A DNA stretch of 64,000 bases. It comes from Carallia brachiata (taxonomy: Eukaryota > Streptophyta > Magnoliopsida > Malpighiales > Rhizophoraceae). Every line of letters begins with the position of its first letter. Positions within the stretch are counted from its first letter, which is position 1. Below are positions 11,028-26,449 of this stretch, one piece after another. The position numbers were made by a program, and so were the translations under genes. The notes beneath the pieces were generated by a model, which was not told the DNA's origin, did no database searches, and was given only the letters and a program-made list of their open reading frames with translations. The stretch is taken from assembly GCA_021464245.1 (NCBI GenBank), contig JADCRB010000007.1, positions 2,294,532 through 2,358,531 of the forward strand, written 5' to 3'.

Positions 11028-14000
11028 GGAAGAAGAACCAAAGTACAGCAGGCTTAGGTTGGAGATTGTTGGCAAAGACAATAATCTTTTTGTCTATTTC
11101 GTCCTTGGGGGATATACGAAGTTTGCTGTCGTGTCCTATAATGCGCACAAGGTGCCAAGTGCGCGCACCGAACAAGCAACCGGCTGAAACTCGGACCGTG
11201 TCGGTGAAGTTGCTTCTTCTAATTAATTTTCAGCCAAACGTAGCTGTCATATTTATCAATCATATGTACACACTCATGCTTTGTGCAGGATTCTTGATTT
11301 GTCAAAATTAGCGTTAAGTCCTGTTAACAAATGATTTTGGGTTATGTTGTTTGTAAATCATCGTGCCATTTATTCTTATTTATAGATTATGAATTTACTT
11401 AATATTTAATGTAATAATTTTTTACAATAAAAAAGTATTTATCAACTACATAAATACTTTTGAGACTTATAATCCTTGCATTTGGATACATACGGTAGAC
11501 TGGTCAGTGATTGAGTTTTTTTTTTTTTTTTTATAATATTGGTCGGAATTGGAATCTTTGGAAAATGTCATATGTCCCTTAATTCATTGTTGCTTGTCCT
11601 TAACATATATCTCCTAATAAATAAAGATTTGTATCTAGAATATAATATTTGATTGTAAATTTATAAATATTATAATCAAGTGTTGAAAAGTTTATTGGAT
11701 CTAATAGTACTTAATAGATATCTTTAAAAAAAATAAATAAAAATGTCAACAATGACTCCATCTCAACTTACGAATGTAATTATCAATGCATTTTTTTTTT
11801 TTTGGGTTAAGAAAGGGGATTTGGATACTGTAATTCAGAGCAGTTCGGGCCTTGGCCGATTTGGAGCTCGAAACTTCAATAGCTTTGACCCAACATACTA
11901 AAGTCCAGAGGAGGAACCAGAATAAAAAAAGACATTGAACAGAATATTTCGGTTCTCTTTCTAGGGGCTTGCACGTCTTCCACATTCCCCCTTCTAGAGT
12001 GACTTTCTGCTTACAACGAGACACTATTGGGGCATCTTGGCCTCACTTCAATCTATTGGCTTAGGCCTCCGTGTAAACCAAAAATATATATATATTTCGG
12101 TTGGAACAGCTAGACTTCAATGTATAGCTCAGATTGCATTTGTGGGCCTTGTCACGTTTGCATTTGGACAGTTTATGTTCTAGAGCTAGAGATATGGAAC
12201 TGGGCCGACAGCCCCGTAATGGCGTTGCGGCGAGTTTTGCTTGTCAATCTCCCCGTTGTTTGGAGGGACAACAAAAGCTACAGAGTGGGCCTGCAACTTC
12301 TGTATGAACAGCTGCATTGCTCGTGGCCCCTGGGCATAAGTACGGTTCTAGAGGAAATTAACTAATAATTTGTGGTAAAAGCAAAAGAAAATTAAAAAAA
12401 AGGAAAATCAAAACAGGCCATGTTAAAACTTCCACTTATTTGTTTTTTGACACCTTGAATTTCCCGGATAATAATACTGTTAATGCATCCACTAGACCTT
12501 GAAATCGTCTCCCTTACTAAAAGTCGAAGAGCTACCCTACAATGAGGAGCTTCTCCTAATTCAGGTGAAAGGTGATGCAACAGGTGAAGGCACAGGCTCA
12601 CAGGAACCAGCCACTTCAGAATGATGGGGCCCAAGTTGACAACATTAGTCTGAGGAAGAGGCTAAAAAACGGCTGTCAATATGGCTTCACATACTAACCA
12701 AAAATCGGACAAGTTCCTCAAGAGTAGGAAAAAGGACATAAGAAGAAACGCTGGCTCGGAACCCAAAAAAAAAATGTCATGGCAGACTAGTAGAGCCATC
12801 GCCAAGTTAATTGACTGGCCATTTTCTGCGTACTCGACGGTCTATCTTGATCTCTGCTTGAATCAATAATAGTTCCAATTAGAAGTCTTTTTTCTAAGCA
12901 TTTTTTTATGAGTAAACTACATGAGTCAGGTAAAATATTTCAGATTTTTGTCTCGGATAAACCACGTCTGTTATTTTTGAAATCGTAACTGATATTTTTG
13001 AAATGTAAAAATAACAAATATTGCAAAAATATCAGTTTTCGTTTCAAAAATAACAGTCACGGTTCTATTCGGGACAAAAATCAGCACACCAAATACCGGC
13101 TCATATATATTTTCTCTTCTTTTATAACGATAAATTTACATTTTAATAACTGGTTCATGCAGGAGACAGTAAGTTTTTAGCTTACCCCAGAATTTGTTGC
13201 TATTGCTTTTATTTTGTTGCTATCGCTGCCAATCTAACCCTATTGTATTGCTCTTGTCAATCAATTTAGAAATCAGCATTGGAAAGAAAACCAAGCTCTC
13301 GAATTATAAATGTAATGAAAGATATGTGATGCTAGAAACCATATTGTTCTGCAGGTAGACTGAATCAAAACTCATCATACACTCTAAAAATTGATGCCAT
13401 CGCCATTGTGTGGAAGCCATATAGAAACATCCCATGAACTTCACTTGCACTTCTCTTAGTGGCACTGAGAGCCAGTCAAATGTTTTGCAAGTAATGAAGA
13501 TTGGTCTGTAATTTAATTTTTGTAGCAGCAAGGGTTATCATAAATTGCTACAGTTGAGGGGTTGGGGATCCCCAAAACACTCCTACTACAAAATGAAAAA
13601 TTTAAACAAGCTAAGGGAAAGATAAACTCACGATAATGGATTCCGGATTAATAATAAACAGAAATGTCGTTTAGAAGGACATAGAAAAACTGGAGAGAGG
13701 ATCATCTGCTGGTGAGCGATGCGGCTGCAATTGTTCATATTGGCACTATCATCATTATGAAGAACTAGCACGACTGTGTGATTATGAATAATTGCCTTCA
13801 AAACTCAACCTCGCTGCTCTATGCAATAGTGATATAGTTTACAAATCAGTTAAAAGAGACTAAAGACCCTCTCTTTCCCCTCCTGGAACACAATGCGTAA
13901 AGGCTTGCCCTCATAACTCCTTCTTGCCAAAACAATTGTATTTTATTTTTTCTTTATTTTTTTTTTTTTTTTAATTTTGTTTTTGAGGATTTCAGCAAAG

Positions 14001-14148
14001 AATTCTAGTGTCAAAGAATGGAAAGGAACAAGTAAGTTTTTCTTTTTTTAATCTTTTTTTCCCCTGGTTTCTTACCGGATAAACAACCATTTTTTTCCCT
14101 TCTGGTTCTCACCCACCATGTCTAATTTCTTTTCTTCTTCTCAACCTA
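11028..14148. other. Intergenic region between the BSD gene and GATL
   Basis: AT-rich intergenic DNA apart from a GC-richer patch at about 12100-12650, where no protein family was recognised. It contains the hairpin element at 12940-13084. The last 500 bases before 14149 are the presumed 3' untranslated region of GATL. Confidence 0.6.
12940..13084. repeat. Hairpin-forming inverted repeat (MITE-like)
   Basis: Two arms of about 62 bases (12940-13001 and 13024-13084) are near-perfect reverse complements around a 22-base loop. Both share cores such as TGTTATTTTTGAAA and ACTGATATTTTTG. Size and AT-richness fit a miniature inverted-repeat transposon. Transcribed, it would give one long hairpin. 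Confidence 0.75.
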
Positions 14149-15225
14149 TCATTCTTCCAAAGAATGCGCTGCAGAGTGGTAGAGATCATACGGAGCCCAA
14201 AGATGATCCACGATGCACGGCTTCCTCGAATCAAGCCTCAACCATGGCTTCCCTTTCCCGCTCCAATGAAGCAAACTAATAGGCCCCGGATGCAAACTCC
14301 TACACTTGCCTTCAATGTTATCACCCCCTAATCCATGTTGGTTCCACCTGTGATCCACTGCTTTTATATTGCCAGCCAAAACCAGCAGAAAAGGCGGCAA
14401 TGAACCCAAGTCGTATATCCTCTTTAGTTTCTGAACTCCCATCCACTCCTCAACTTTCTTTGTGTATCCTCCTCCCCTCCATTTCTCCACATCCACAACC
14501 ATAACCCCCGTGTTAAAATAACAAGGCCTCCTTCCATCAAAAGCCTTTGCCAGAACCGAGTCGAACCAGAACAATTCCGTGAAGTACTGGGTGAAATTCG
14601 CTTGACAATACTCTGGAGCAGCCAGAACCTTGTCCTCTAAATCAACCTCCCATAGTTTTGCAATGTCGTCCACCACAACAAGATCAGAGTCTAAGTAAAT
14701 GATACGTTCAACGCTTGGCGGGATAATGTCCGCAAGATAAATCCTCGCGTAGTTCAAAGGCTGGTCTAAGGCCTGACGGATAGATTTTGATATCTTGCCA
14801 CGAACACGGTTGGAGTCGAACCGGTAAATATTGAAGTTCAGGTAAGGGAAGGTGGATTTGATGCTGGAGAACACCTCTGGCTCAAAACGTGCCCAGAGGA
14901 AGTGGAACTCAACGTTTTCAGGGCAGGTGGAATGCTGAAGGATGGATAAAACCGCAGCCATGGTGCCTCTGAGGTAATTGGCGTCAAGGGTCATGGCTAC
15001 ATGGATTCTGTTCGGGCCACAGGTGTCCGCATTTCGAAAAGCAGGGGCCTCCCTGAAGATGGGAACATCTGGGGATGGTTTTCTGATGATGCCAAGGCGG
15101 ATTCCCCCGCTGGAAGATGCGGCCGCGGCGGCTGCAACAACGACGGAGGAGGAAATGAAGGGGAGGAAGAGGAGGGTGAGAGACAGGAGGCCATGGAGGT
15201 AGGGGAAAGTGGTCCAAGAGGCCAT
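14149..15225 (-). CDS. GATL: Galacturonosyltransferase-like protein (GT8 family, GATL)
   Basis: Single-exon gene for 358 residues, in the family range of about 340-390. GATL proteins are Golgi glycosyltransferases implicated in making pectin and xylan. The ATG at 15225 was chosen over the in-frame one at 15354 because it starts MASWTTF directly before a hydrophobic segment (residues about 11-35) serving as signal or anchor. The GT8 fold shows the metal-binding DSD at 179-181 in [21 protein letters not shown] lies at 235-241, a possible N-glycosylation site NFT at 210-212, and HWSGKGKPW at 320-328. The terminus HSLEE is common in this subfamily. The frame is intact. The leader (15226-15540) has a GA-rich tract, and a large foldback lies about 330 bases upstream of the start. 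Confidence 0.95.
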   Translation of the reverse strand: MASWTTFPYLHGLLSLTLLFLPFISSSVVVAAAAAASSSGGIRLGIIRKPSPDVPIFREAPAFRNADTCGPNRIHVAMTLDANYLRGTMAAVLSILQHSTCPENVEFHFLWARFEPEVFSSIKSTFPYLNFNIYRFDSNRVRGKISKSIRQALDQPLNYARIYLADIIPPSVERIIYLDSDLVVVDDIAKLWEVDLEDKVLAAPEYCQANFTQYFTELFWFDSVLAKAFDGRRPCYFNTGVMVVDVEKWRGGGYTKKVEEWMGVQKLKRIYDLGSLPPFLLVLAGNIKAVDHRWNQHGLGGDNIEGKCRSLHPGPISLLHWSGKGKPWLRLDSRKPCIVDHLWAPYDLYHSAAHSLEE

Positions 15226-15552
15226 CCTGCCCTCAAAAAATGGTTGCGGAAAGTTGAAAGGCGTTAGAGAGTGATTAGAGAAAAAAGGACACCGGCCATT
15301 GTTAGGCTGGTTAGGAGAAGGTGTAGGAGAGAGAAAAAAAAATATTAAAACCAATGATTGAGAAGAGAATGTTGGGGAGGGGGGAAGGTTGGTGGGATTG
15401 TGAGGGAGAGAAGATTCCTCGGAACTAAGACAGAGAGGGGGAGAGAGAGACAGATTGTTACAAGTTTTTCTCTCCTATTGTTGTAATAACAGTATAGGAA
15501 AAAAATGATGCAAGAAAAATCTTTGTTTTCCCTAAAATCTCTCGCTCTAATA

Positions 15553-16516
15553 CTGTGTTTGGGAGGGGGGAAAGTGGGTGGAGGGAGAGGAAAGGGAGAG
15601 AATTAAAGTAAATTGTTGTGTTTGGAAAATGTTTGAAAAGTGGGAGAGAGGAAAGTTTCTAATTCCTCTAATCCTCCCTACCCCACCAAAACCAATCCTC
15701 CCAAAAATGGGAGAAAAGTTGTTAATTTTCATACTAACACTGTGTTTGGATAAAATTCTTGAGGGAGAGGAAAGTGAGGGAGAGGAAAGTGGAGGAGAGG
15801 ATCATTAGAGGAAGAGAATATTTTCTATCCTCTCTTGTGTTTGGAAAGAGGTGATGAGAGGGAGGAAAATTATAAATTCTTTTGTTTGGGAAATGGTGGA
15901 AAGTGAGGGAGAAGAATATAAAATATGTTGAAATAACAATTTATCTTTCATAATAATTCTATTAAGATATTTTGTTTAGGTAAAATTGTAATTTTTAAAT
16001 TATGTAAGGGTATGAGTCATTTAATAAATTTAGTATGAGAACTAACAACTTTCCTCCCATTTTTGGGAGGATTGGTTTTGGTGGGGTAGGGAGGATTAGA
16101 GGAATTAAAAACTTTCCTCTCCCCCACTTTTCAAACATTTTCCAAACACAACAATTTACCTTAATTCTCTCACTTTCCTCTCCCTCTCCCCACTTTCCCC
16201 CCTCCCAAACACAGCATAAATTTATTAAATGACTCAATTACCCTTACATAATTTAAAAATTACAATTTTACTTAAACAAAATATCTTAATAGAATTTATT
16301 ATGAAGGATAAAATTATTATTTTAATATATTTTATATTCTTCTCCTCTACTTTCCACCATTTTCCAAATAAAAGAATTTATAATTTTCCTCCCTCCCATC
16401 ACCTCTTTCCAAACACAAGAGAGGATAGAAAATATTCTTTTCCTCTAATGATCCTCTCCTCCACTTTCCTCTCCCTCACTTTCATCTCCCTCAAGAATTT
16501 TATCCAAATATAGTGT
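15553..16516. mobile_element. Interleaved double foldback element (A-B-A'-B')
   Basis: Four segments were read: A about 15553-15735, B 15740-16032, A' 16033-16215 and B' 16215-16516. A' is the reverse complement of A, and B' is the reverse complement of B, with few mismatches. The outer ends of A and B both begin CTGTGTTTGG, so they share a terminal motif and probably a family. Arms are GGAGAGGAAAG-rich and their complements are CTTTCCTC-rich. The order is interleaved, not nested. No coding capacity. Best read as two related miniature foldback transposons, one copy of Y inserted into X with a second Y beside it. Confidence 0.8.
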
Positions 16517-16519
16517 AAG

Positions 16520-18450
16520 TGTGTGTTGCATTAGAGAAGTGCAATATTTTTCCTATATTATTTCTCTATTCCAATGGCAAGAAATAACGATTTACTTTCT
16601 ATATATAGGAGGGTTTTTTTGTGATTTTGATTTCAATCAATTTGGTCAAAAGACAGAGTTTTTTTTTTTTTTTTTTTACAATGAATTTTAATGGACATAT
16701 AAGGAAAATGAAGAATAAGATTGATAAGAGATGAATCCCTCACATCATAATTGAGGGACACTTCTTTTAATTATTAAAGTAAATGCTCAACCTTAAATAA
16801 GAATTCTTAAAAGTGAGAATGAAGACTTGCTCGATTGGTTAGCAAGCTTCTTACAGTTTGTTGGTGGTCAGTTTCCATCCTTCCTCCATTCCTTTTTTTG
16901 GGACTTGGCCTCGTCTACTAATACCAAAAAATATAAATAATTTGATTATTAAAATTTAAAAAATAAATAAATTATTAAATATTATCACATAAATTATTTC
17001 TATATTTTAACGTTATGTAAGGTTGACCTGCAAAGCTCAAAAGAAAAACATGCTTGATGATGGGAATGGTTTCGCTTACGATACCTATGATTTCTCCAGA
17101 ATTTTGTATGTGGCAACTGGCCAGTAAAATGTTGGAATTTGCACTTGGGTCTTTCTCGCTGCTGTTACAAAATGTCAAAATAGCATAATGGAAGCCAGCT
17201 GGGTTGGGCTGGACATGATAGCCTTATTCGCAGGTCCAGCTATTCGATGGCTCTCATTTTTATCAATTTTGTTTGTCATTTTGGTCTAACAAAAAAGTTA
17301 TTTGTAAATATATTAATTATGATATTTATAAATTTAAATTAGAGTAATTTTTATTTTTGAATATTCAGTACAATTATTCTGATAAAGAAACCTATCATTA
17401 AATTTATTTGTCCTGATTTCCTACGAGAAAAAAGAGTAAATGATAAACATAGTTATTTGTAACTAAAACTTATTCAAAAAATTAATGGACAAAGAGTAAA
17501 ACAAACGACATTTATCGTGGGTTGGAGGCAGACAGGCAATCTTCAGAATGTACGTTAAAGTACCAGCAGAGGCAGCCGAAGAATAGCACAATAACATTGC
17601 ATCTTGAGAGGAAAGACAATGACTGTTGAGATGTATCCAATCCATGCACAGTTTTTACGTAAGTTTGACTATATAGCAACATAATTAGAGATATATAAGA
17701 AAATATATAATTTATATTACAGTTCATGTTTTTTGTTTCTTATTTTTTAAGTTTAACAAATTTTTTATCGAATTATATCACATCAATATACTCATTGAGG
17801 TTGTCCCCACTTTTTTTTTTTGGAAAATGCTTGATAATATTTTTTAAATAAGATTAAAGTGATATATATTTTTGAATAGTTAAAATTAAAAAAATAAATA
17901 AATTATTATATATTATTAAATAAATTATATTGTTACGTTAATATTATCTAAAATTATGCAATATAATATAGTCATTTTTCTTCGGCCTCCACTGTATGGC
18001 CCAGTACCATGACTACTATCCTTTTCTTTTTTTAAAAAAAAAAGGATTACACTTTAAATATGTAATTGGTGTTATGTTAAATTTATTTATTGTTATTTTT
18101 TTTTGTCAATTTTTATTGTTATTTTTATTGTTATTTATTGTTATTTTAAACCTCAATTTTTTACGGTAGAGATGGTCCAGGCCCAAATCGTAGAACCATA
18201 AACTTTTTGTTTTTATTTACTCGTATTTGCTTTGATATATAAGGAATAAAAAAAAAGTGTTGAATTCAAAGTCTATCCGCGTTGACTTGAAAGAGCAGAT
18301 TGACCCGTTAACTTGCATTGTCCTCCCCTGACACATATCTTGAACGGGCCGACGACTTATAGTTATCCGCCGTCTTTTTTGGTGAGCATCAGAATTCCTT
18401 CATCTGCCAACAAATAGTCGTAAAATAAGTTTTTATGATATTTAAAATAG
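16520..18450. other. AT-rich intergenic region
   Basis: Low-complexity AT-rich DNA with poly-T at about 16661-16677. No gene, RNA gene or clear transposon end was recognised. Confidence 0.5.
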
Positions 18451-18454
18451 AATT

Positions 18455-18830
18455 AATATCTAAAAAAATCATAATTTTTGTTAAAAATTAATAAATATAT
18501 TATTACATTTAAAAACTTATAATGTAGATTTTATAAACTTTTTTTCTAATAAATCTAGTATTCTATTTAGTTTAATGAGAAACTGTTAAAACTAGTGATT
18601 TGTCACGATGATATAAATCATATGCTGACATGTAATATAAAAATAACAATTAAATTTCACGTTAAATATAAAAAATAGTCATTAAACTCGACGATGTGGT
18701 AGATTAATTAGGAAAATTTTTACAAATTCTAAATTGTGAATTTTTAAAAGTAATTTTATATTTATTAATTTATATAAAAGTCATGAGTTTTTTTACATAT
18801 TATATCCTATAAAATATTCTATGTTATACT
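18455..18830. mobile_element. Degenerate foldback MITE
   Basis: The left arm (about 18460-18545) and right arm (about 18715-18815) are imperfect reverse complements, with matching cores such as ATTAATAAATAT. They enclose about 170 bases. AT-rich, no coding capacity. Arm identity is moderate, so boundaries are approximate. Confidence 0.5.
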
Positions 18831-18884
18831 GAAAATTTGTGCACCAAAAAAAAATTATTACACTAAAATACAACCTATTAGATA

Positions 18885-19830
18885 TTTTTATAATTTTTAT
18901 TATTTTAATATACATATTTTACATGTATAAAATATTAGCCATATAATATAAAATGCTTTGTCTCAATGTATGTAATATAAAAATATCATGTGCCCATTTA
19001 TGTCAAAAAAAAATCCATGTAGACTTTTTTCTTTTTTCTTAAATAAACGTAATCTTTGAAAGAGAAACAAGAAAAAAAAAACTTTTATTTGGTCTAAACG
19101 CACAAGAAAATTAAATACGCACAATGAGATGATGTCATTTTTACATGTGGTATGGGAGAAAAAGGCTCGACTCCAATTGGGCTGTCTACTGTATGATCGC
19201 ACCGGAATTTTGTCCTCCCCCCCCCCAAAAAACAAGAGGTAGTATTTTTATTAAGAGTCTCGTTACGTAAACGTAGAAAAGAAGATACAGGAAAAATAAA
19301 AATATTTTTTGGTGTAACTAACTGATTTATTTGTGTAAGAAGACACCTAATTTCTACAATAAAAAATAGATAAAAAAATTTTTAAAATTTTATTGTATAA
19401 ATAACCCAACTGATTGTAAAAAAAAATTTTCTATCTTATCCGCGTCTTATTTTTTTTGTCCACCTATATTTACTGTTTTTTTACTCTGTGGAATATTGAT
19501 TGTTGCTTTTGTTAATTTTGTTTTGGATGGGGTGGGGAGCCACTATGTCTGCCACTTGCTACTCTCAATGGAATTTTTTTCCAAGGGAGTGGCGACATAT
19601 GGATATCCATACCTACACTTTATTCTTTCATTTCCAAAAAAATCATGAATGATAATGATATTAAACTGATCAAACAACTAATTGAGATTTGAATTTATAT
19701 AAATACACAAAAATAGGATATTCATCCTCTCACGAAAAGATAATATAATCATTAGAATCTAAAAATGAAACCAAAAAAGTTCAAATAATTTTTTTACTAT
19801 CAGTTATACAAGAAATAGTTATATCAGAAA
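18885..19830. repeat. Repeat segment U1, upstream of block A
   Basis: Non-coding segment resembling 26450-27575. Shared landmarks include the text around GTTTTGGATGGGG, the stretch CATTCATCCTCTCAC and CTGATCAAA.AACTAATTGAG in the same order and orientation. It lies immediately before RRP4 copy A, so it probably belongs to the duplicated unit. Confidence 0.65.
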
Positions 19831-20080
19831 TACGAGACAAATTTTAATTTTTTTGTTTTTCATTAGCACTTCGACATTACTGACATAACGAAGAATAAAT
19901 GAGAAAATTTTTTCAGACAAATAAAAGAACAGAGATGGGCCGACTTATGGCCAAATTATGGGCCGCATTTTACTTCTTTAGAGTAAACAAAATGAGCCCA
20001 AAGAATGGTGGATGGCTAGGTAAAAACCATTTTTTTTATAAAAAAAAAGAGACAAAAATCGAGGAAATAGGGTTTAGAAG

Positions 20081-20089
20081 TTAGGGTTT
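20081..20089. promoter_or_regulatory. Telo-box in the RRP4-A leader
   Basis: TTAGGGTTT (AAACCCTAA on the other strand) lies 36 bases before the RRP4-A ATG. A related ATAGGGTTTA lies ten bases upstream. Telo-boxes are frequent near starts of plant ribosomal and RNA-machinery genes, which suits an exosome subunit. The same motif occurs before copy B (31418-31426) and the exon-1 fragment (28523-28531). Confidence 0.6.
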
Positions 20090-20116
20090 TTGGTAGATTG
20101 GGCACAATTTTTGGGA

Positions 20117-22613
20117 ATGGAGAGTGGGACGAGAGGGATAGCGCTCTCTTTGAATCAGACGCAGAAGATAAGACTGCAGAAAGCTCTGCAACAGCTGGAA
20201 TCTTTGTATTCTAAGCTCAATTCGAACGCCGCCGTCACCGTTGCCGACACCATCCCCATCAACCACGAGGATAGCATTCTCAAGTAGCTTCCGTTCCCCC
20301 CTCTTAATTTTTTCCTAGCGCTCAATTTCTAAGTTTTCGATCACTTAAATTTATTGTTATTATTATTTTATTTTGTGGGTGGAGGGGGATAATTTTAATA
20401 TGCCAATAAAGCGTTTTGTTTCTGATCAATATTGAAGGGGGCATGGCACCTTCGAGCGCGACGGTGAAGTGGTCGCCACGCTTTGTGGAGTGGTGGAGCG
20501 TGTCAATAAGCTTATCTACGTACGCACCCTACGCGCTAGGTACTTTTTTTTTTTCAAAAGAATTGTTATTGTTTATGAAGTATGCCCCGGTTTTCGCTTT
20601 TTAGTATGGCATTTTTGCATAACCACTGGTTGATTTTTAGGTACAAGCCAGAAATTGGAGATATTGTAGTTGGGCGGGTTGTTGAGGTATTATGGAAGAT
20701 TTTTAGTGAATTTCATATATATATATATATATATATATGATTTCTCCATTTGTAATGTGTTATTTTCCAGGTTGCTCAAAAACGCTGGAAATTGGAAATA
20801 AATTTCAGCCAAGATGCTGTTTTGATGCTTTCTTCAATGAATTTGCCTGACGGCATTCAGGTATTGATATCTTAGCTTCTTAGTTTTTTAATCATGCTGG
20901 GGTTTGCTTTGGTTTTGTATTCTAATGTTTGTAGCCAGTGATTGCTTACATAATTTGATGAGAGCTTTATCATAAAAAAGGACTATAGTCACTAATTTAA
21001 TGATTGAAATGAAAAACAAGCAAGTCATTGCACGAAACTTAGATGTTCCAGTAGTGTGATTTGTATATCCTGGCTCAATGATTTACAAGTTTCAGCTGTT
21101 GTGTGGAGCCCACTGTAAGAATCCTTCTGTGGAATAGCCGAAGTGAGCTAATTTCAATGCAAATTGACTGAATTTAGGTCCAAAACCTGCCTGAGACTCT
21201 AGTGTTTTTATCTACTAAACACGAGACTTTTCATTCATATGTAAGAGCTATAGTGTTGCTTTGCTGCTTGATTGACTGAATTTGCTTGGCCTTTACGATT
21301 TTGTGATTACTAGAGGAGGCGGACTGCTGTGGATGAACTCAACATGCGCAGCTTTTTCGGGGAGAATGATCTTGTGTGTGTAAGTTCAGACTGACTCATT
21401 TTCTCTCATTGCTGGTAATGCCATTATATATGGCACTTAAATCTGGTATCGAGAAGGTGAAAAAATTCATATAATAATAACATTTTAATTTTCTTGATTC
21501 CAGGCTGAAGTTCGTAATTTTCAGAATGATGGTGGCTTACAACTGCAAGCAAGAAGTCAAAAGTATGGAAAGGTTCGCTTCGCATAAGAATTTCTTAATT
21601 GTATGTTGTGCTTTACCATATAAAGTCCTGACAATGGCTGGTTTATATATTTGAATAGAAATGATAGCTATAGCAGGGTAGCCATGTAAATGTCAAAATG
21701 AACGTAGATGTAAGGAGATCTTGAATCAAGAGAGTAGGAAGTTAATCTGGCTTTTCTATTGACTTCTTTTTTCCTCCCTTTTTCTGGAGAAGAGTAGGCA
21801 CTTGCTTGGTATCATTCCTTAATATCACCAGCTCAGGAGCACAAGCTGTGTGAGACAATGACCTAAATGGTATTGATGGTACTCAGAGAATGAGAGAGAT
21901 CATCAGCTTTTTTATAGCTTATGAATTAGCATATTTAGTGTAGGTAGAGGTGTTTCGTCTTCTTTTACGTTTTCACTTCATATTCTAGCATAATTGTTTT
22001 CCTCCTCTAACTGTTGCAGTAATTAACAATATACATTTACCCTGCTGCCGTAAATTTTCATTGTAGTATACATTTTCTTGGCACTTTGGTGGAAAAATGT
22101 CAAATTCAGCAAGCCTTTCATGTTGTGTGTTCGACATTCTTTGATGTAGTTGCTAAAATATTGTTAATTCCCATTACAGCTTGAGAAGGGCCAATTGCTT
22201 AAAATATCTCCTTATCTAGTGAAACGACAGAAACAACATTTCCATCATCTGGAACAGTATGGAGTTGAATTGATACTTGGATGCAATGGGTTTATCTGGG
22301 TTGGTGAACATGTTGAGGCCAGAGACAGTATGATGGAGGACCAAATAAACAATACTGAACAACAAAATTCCAAATCCAGCAGAGTGCCAGAGGACACACC
22401 AATTGAGACAAGGCAAAACATTTGTCGGATAGCCAACTCTGTCCGTGTCCTGACAAATTTAGGCTTCAATTTAACTTTAGAAATAATATTGGGACTGTTA
22501 ACTCAAGCGTCGAGCTGAATCTTGGTCTAGAAGAGATGCTAGGGTCTGAGTTCCATGTCTTGGTAGCAGAGAGAGAGGCAGAACGGCGTAGTTCATTGAC
22601 TAAAAAGAAGTGA
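20117..22613 (+). CDS. RRP4: Exosome complex subunit RRP4, copy A (frameshift near the C-terminus)
   Basis: Exons: 20117-20283, 20438-20539, 20641-20686, 20771-20860, 21314-21379, 21504-21572 and 22180-22613, all GT-AG with matching phases. RRP4 is a cap subunit of the RNA exosome (3'-5' RNA processing and decay, nucleus and cytosol). The N-terminal domain is followed by an S1 RNA-binding domain (about residues 75-155, with YKPEIGDIVVGRVVEV) and a KH domain with GCNGFIWVG at about 214-222. Compared with copy B, one A is missing at about 22493 in the last exon. The frame then ends early at 22518. With the base restored the protein would be 324 residues ending in Lys-Lys-Lys, like the Arabidopsis protein of about 322. 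The break may be a sequence error, because the remaining tail is well conserved. It converges with ABP1-A, about 820 bases away. Confidence 0.92.
20715..20738. repeat. AT microsatellite in RRP4-A intron 3
   Basis: About twelve AT units. At the same place copy B has only a short mixed CA/TA stretch, so the repeat expanded after duplication or collapsed in copy B. Confidence 0.95.
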
Positions 22614-23435
22614 TGATGGCCAGGATAATTTGAGAAAGAGTTCAAGGTGCTCGGTCTTCTTCGTGTGCCGAATGCGGATCAGTTTGCTGTGGAATACGCA
22701 TGCATGGAATTAACAAGTTAGGCAGCCTACACCACCGCGTCATACATAACCTGACTTACAACGGTGTATTTTTTTTTTTTTTTGCACAACTTACAATGGT
22801 GTAATCGGTTGGCCTTGATCATGTTGATTGCAAATTCATCTTGACAAGCTCACAAATGATCCCGATTCATAATGTAACAGAAAATCTGACATCATTCTGT
22901 TTGGATTGCCTTTTGTTCTGGCTTACGTATGAAACGAATTAATGAATGATTTGTGGCTTGGAGTGAACTCAATGAAGGTATTGTCGCACCAGCCGAAATA
23001 GTGACCGTTACTTTAGTGAAAAACTTGCCACATCTCAGCCTTTTCTCTCAATTCATGTCCAACATTGAATCAATCGTATTTTTCAATGTTGCAGTGAGTC
23101 TTACTCATATTACAGCAAAGCGAGATAAATTTGATCTGGAAGTTGCACAAGAGAAATAAGCAGCTCGAGTAATTTTGATTTAGCCAAGAAAGTCCATTTT
23201 CACAGATAAGAGCATTTTTTATATTCACAAATAAATCGCAAAGTTTCCTACACAATTTCAAAATTTTGGATCATGCACAAATAATTTAATAATACACAAG
23301 CTTTGATTTCTAAACTTAAATTGCTACATCAAGCAAATGCCATCTACTCTTCACTTGGTAAGAAAACTTCCACATCAATGTGCTGATACAGAGCAGAAAT
23401 CATGTGCTAGCAATATGTACATGCTTGGCTTCAAA
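22614..23435. other. Convergent 3' region of RRP4-A and ABP1-A
   Basis: Presumed 3' untranslated regions of the two convergent genes. It aligns with 33971-34778 in block B. No other gene seen. Confidence 0.6.
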
Positions 23436-25700
<2,265 letters not shown>

Positions 25701-26440
25701 TTTTTCACCGCCTTTATCGCTTCGTTTACTCCAAATTATTGCCTGCAACCGGATGGTCTTGCCCTGCTAAAAATGCTGCGTGTGGATCGCTTGCACTTCC
25801 GACGTCGCGTTTGAGCTCTATAAATATAATAATCCCTCAAAAAATGAAAGTCATACTTTCCTCGAGGAATCAAAAAAAAAAAAGAAAGAAGGAAAGTACC
25901 AGAATTCTAAAATAATTGTGAACTTTTAGTTTTTTTTTTTTGGGGGGTGGTTGGGGAAGGAGTGAATTTGATAGAATAAAGATTATTAGAAACACAAAAA
26001 AAAAATACTATGTAAAGATTTTAGATTGTTAAAATTATATTAGATTAAAAAAATTATTCATGATATTTAAAAAAAAAAAAGAATGAATATCATATCTCGT
26101 GGGTAACATTTAATTTTTTTAGTCAATTAGAAACTCTCAAATTTGAAAATTATTAAAGTTGCATTTGCATTTCCTTTAATGTAAAATTTTCAAAATGACT
26201 TTGATTTGCTTCCCAAATTTTTTGATTTTTCATTGTAGCCCCCTCTCTTTTGACTTTTTTAGACATTTTTTGGGAAAAAAACTTTTATTGACCTTAATAC
26301 CATGCAGTCTCTCTCATTTTTTTCATTTTTTTTAGATGGACACATAATTTCAAAGACTTCTATTTTAAGATGATTTTATATAATATATAAAATATTTATA
26401 CTATATTAAAAATACTTTATACAACATGTAATAGATGTAT
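25701..26440. other. ABP1-A promoter side
   Basis: Upstream of ABP1-A. It shares the first 600 bases with 38366-38985, including CTATAAATATAAT about 115 bases from the ATG, a possible core-promoter element. It then becomes AT-rich unique sequence. No gene seen. Confidence 0.5.
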
Positions 26441-26449
26441 GTTAAAAAC

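Noticed and set aside
12120..12365. 81-codon plus-strand frame in a GC-richer patch
   Set aside because: No domain, no recognisable relatives, no splice or promoter context.
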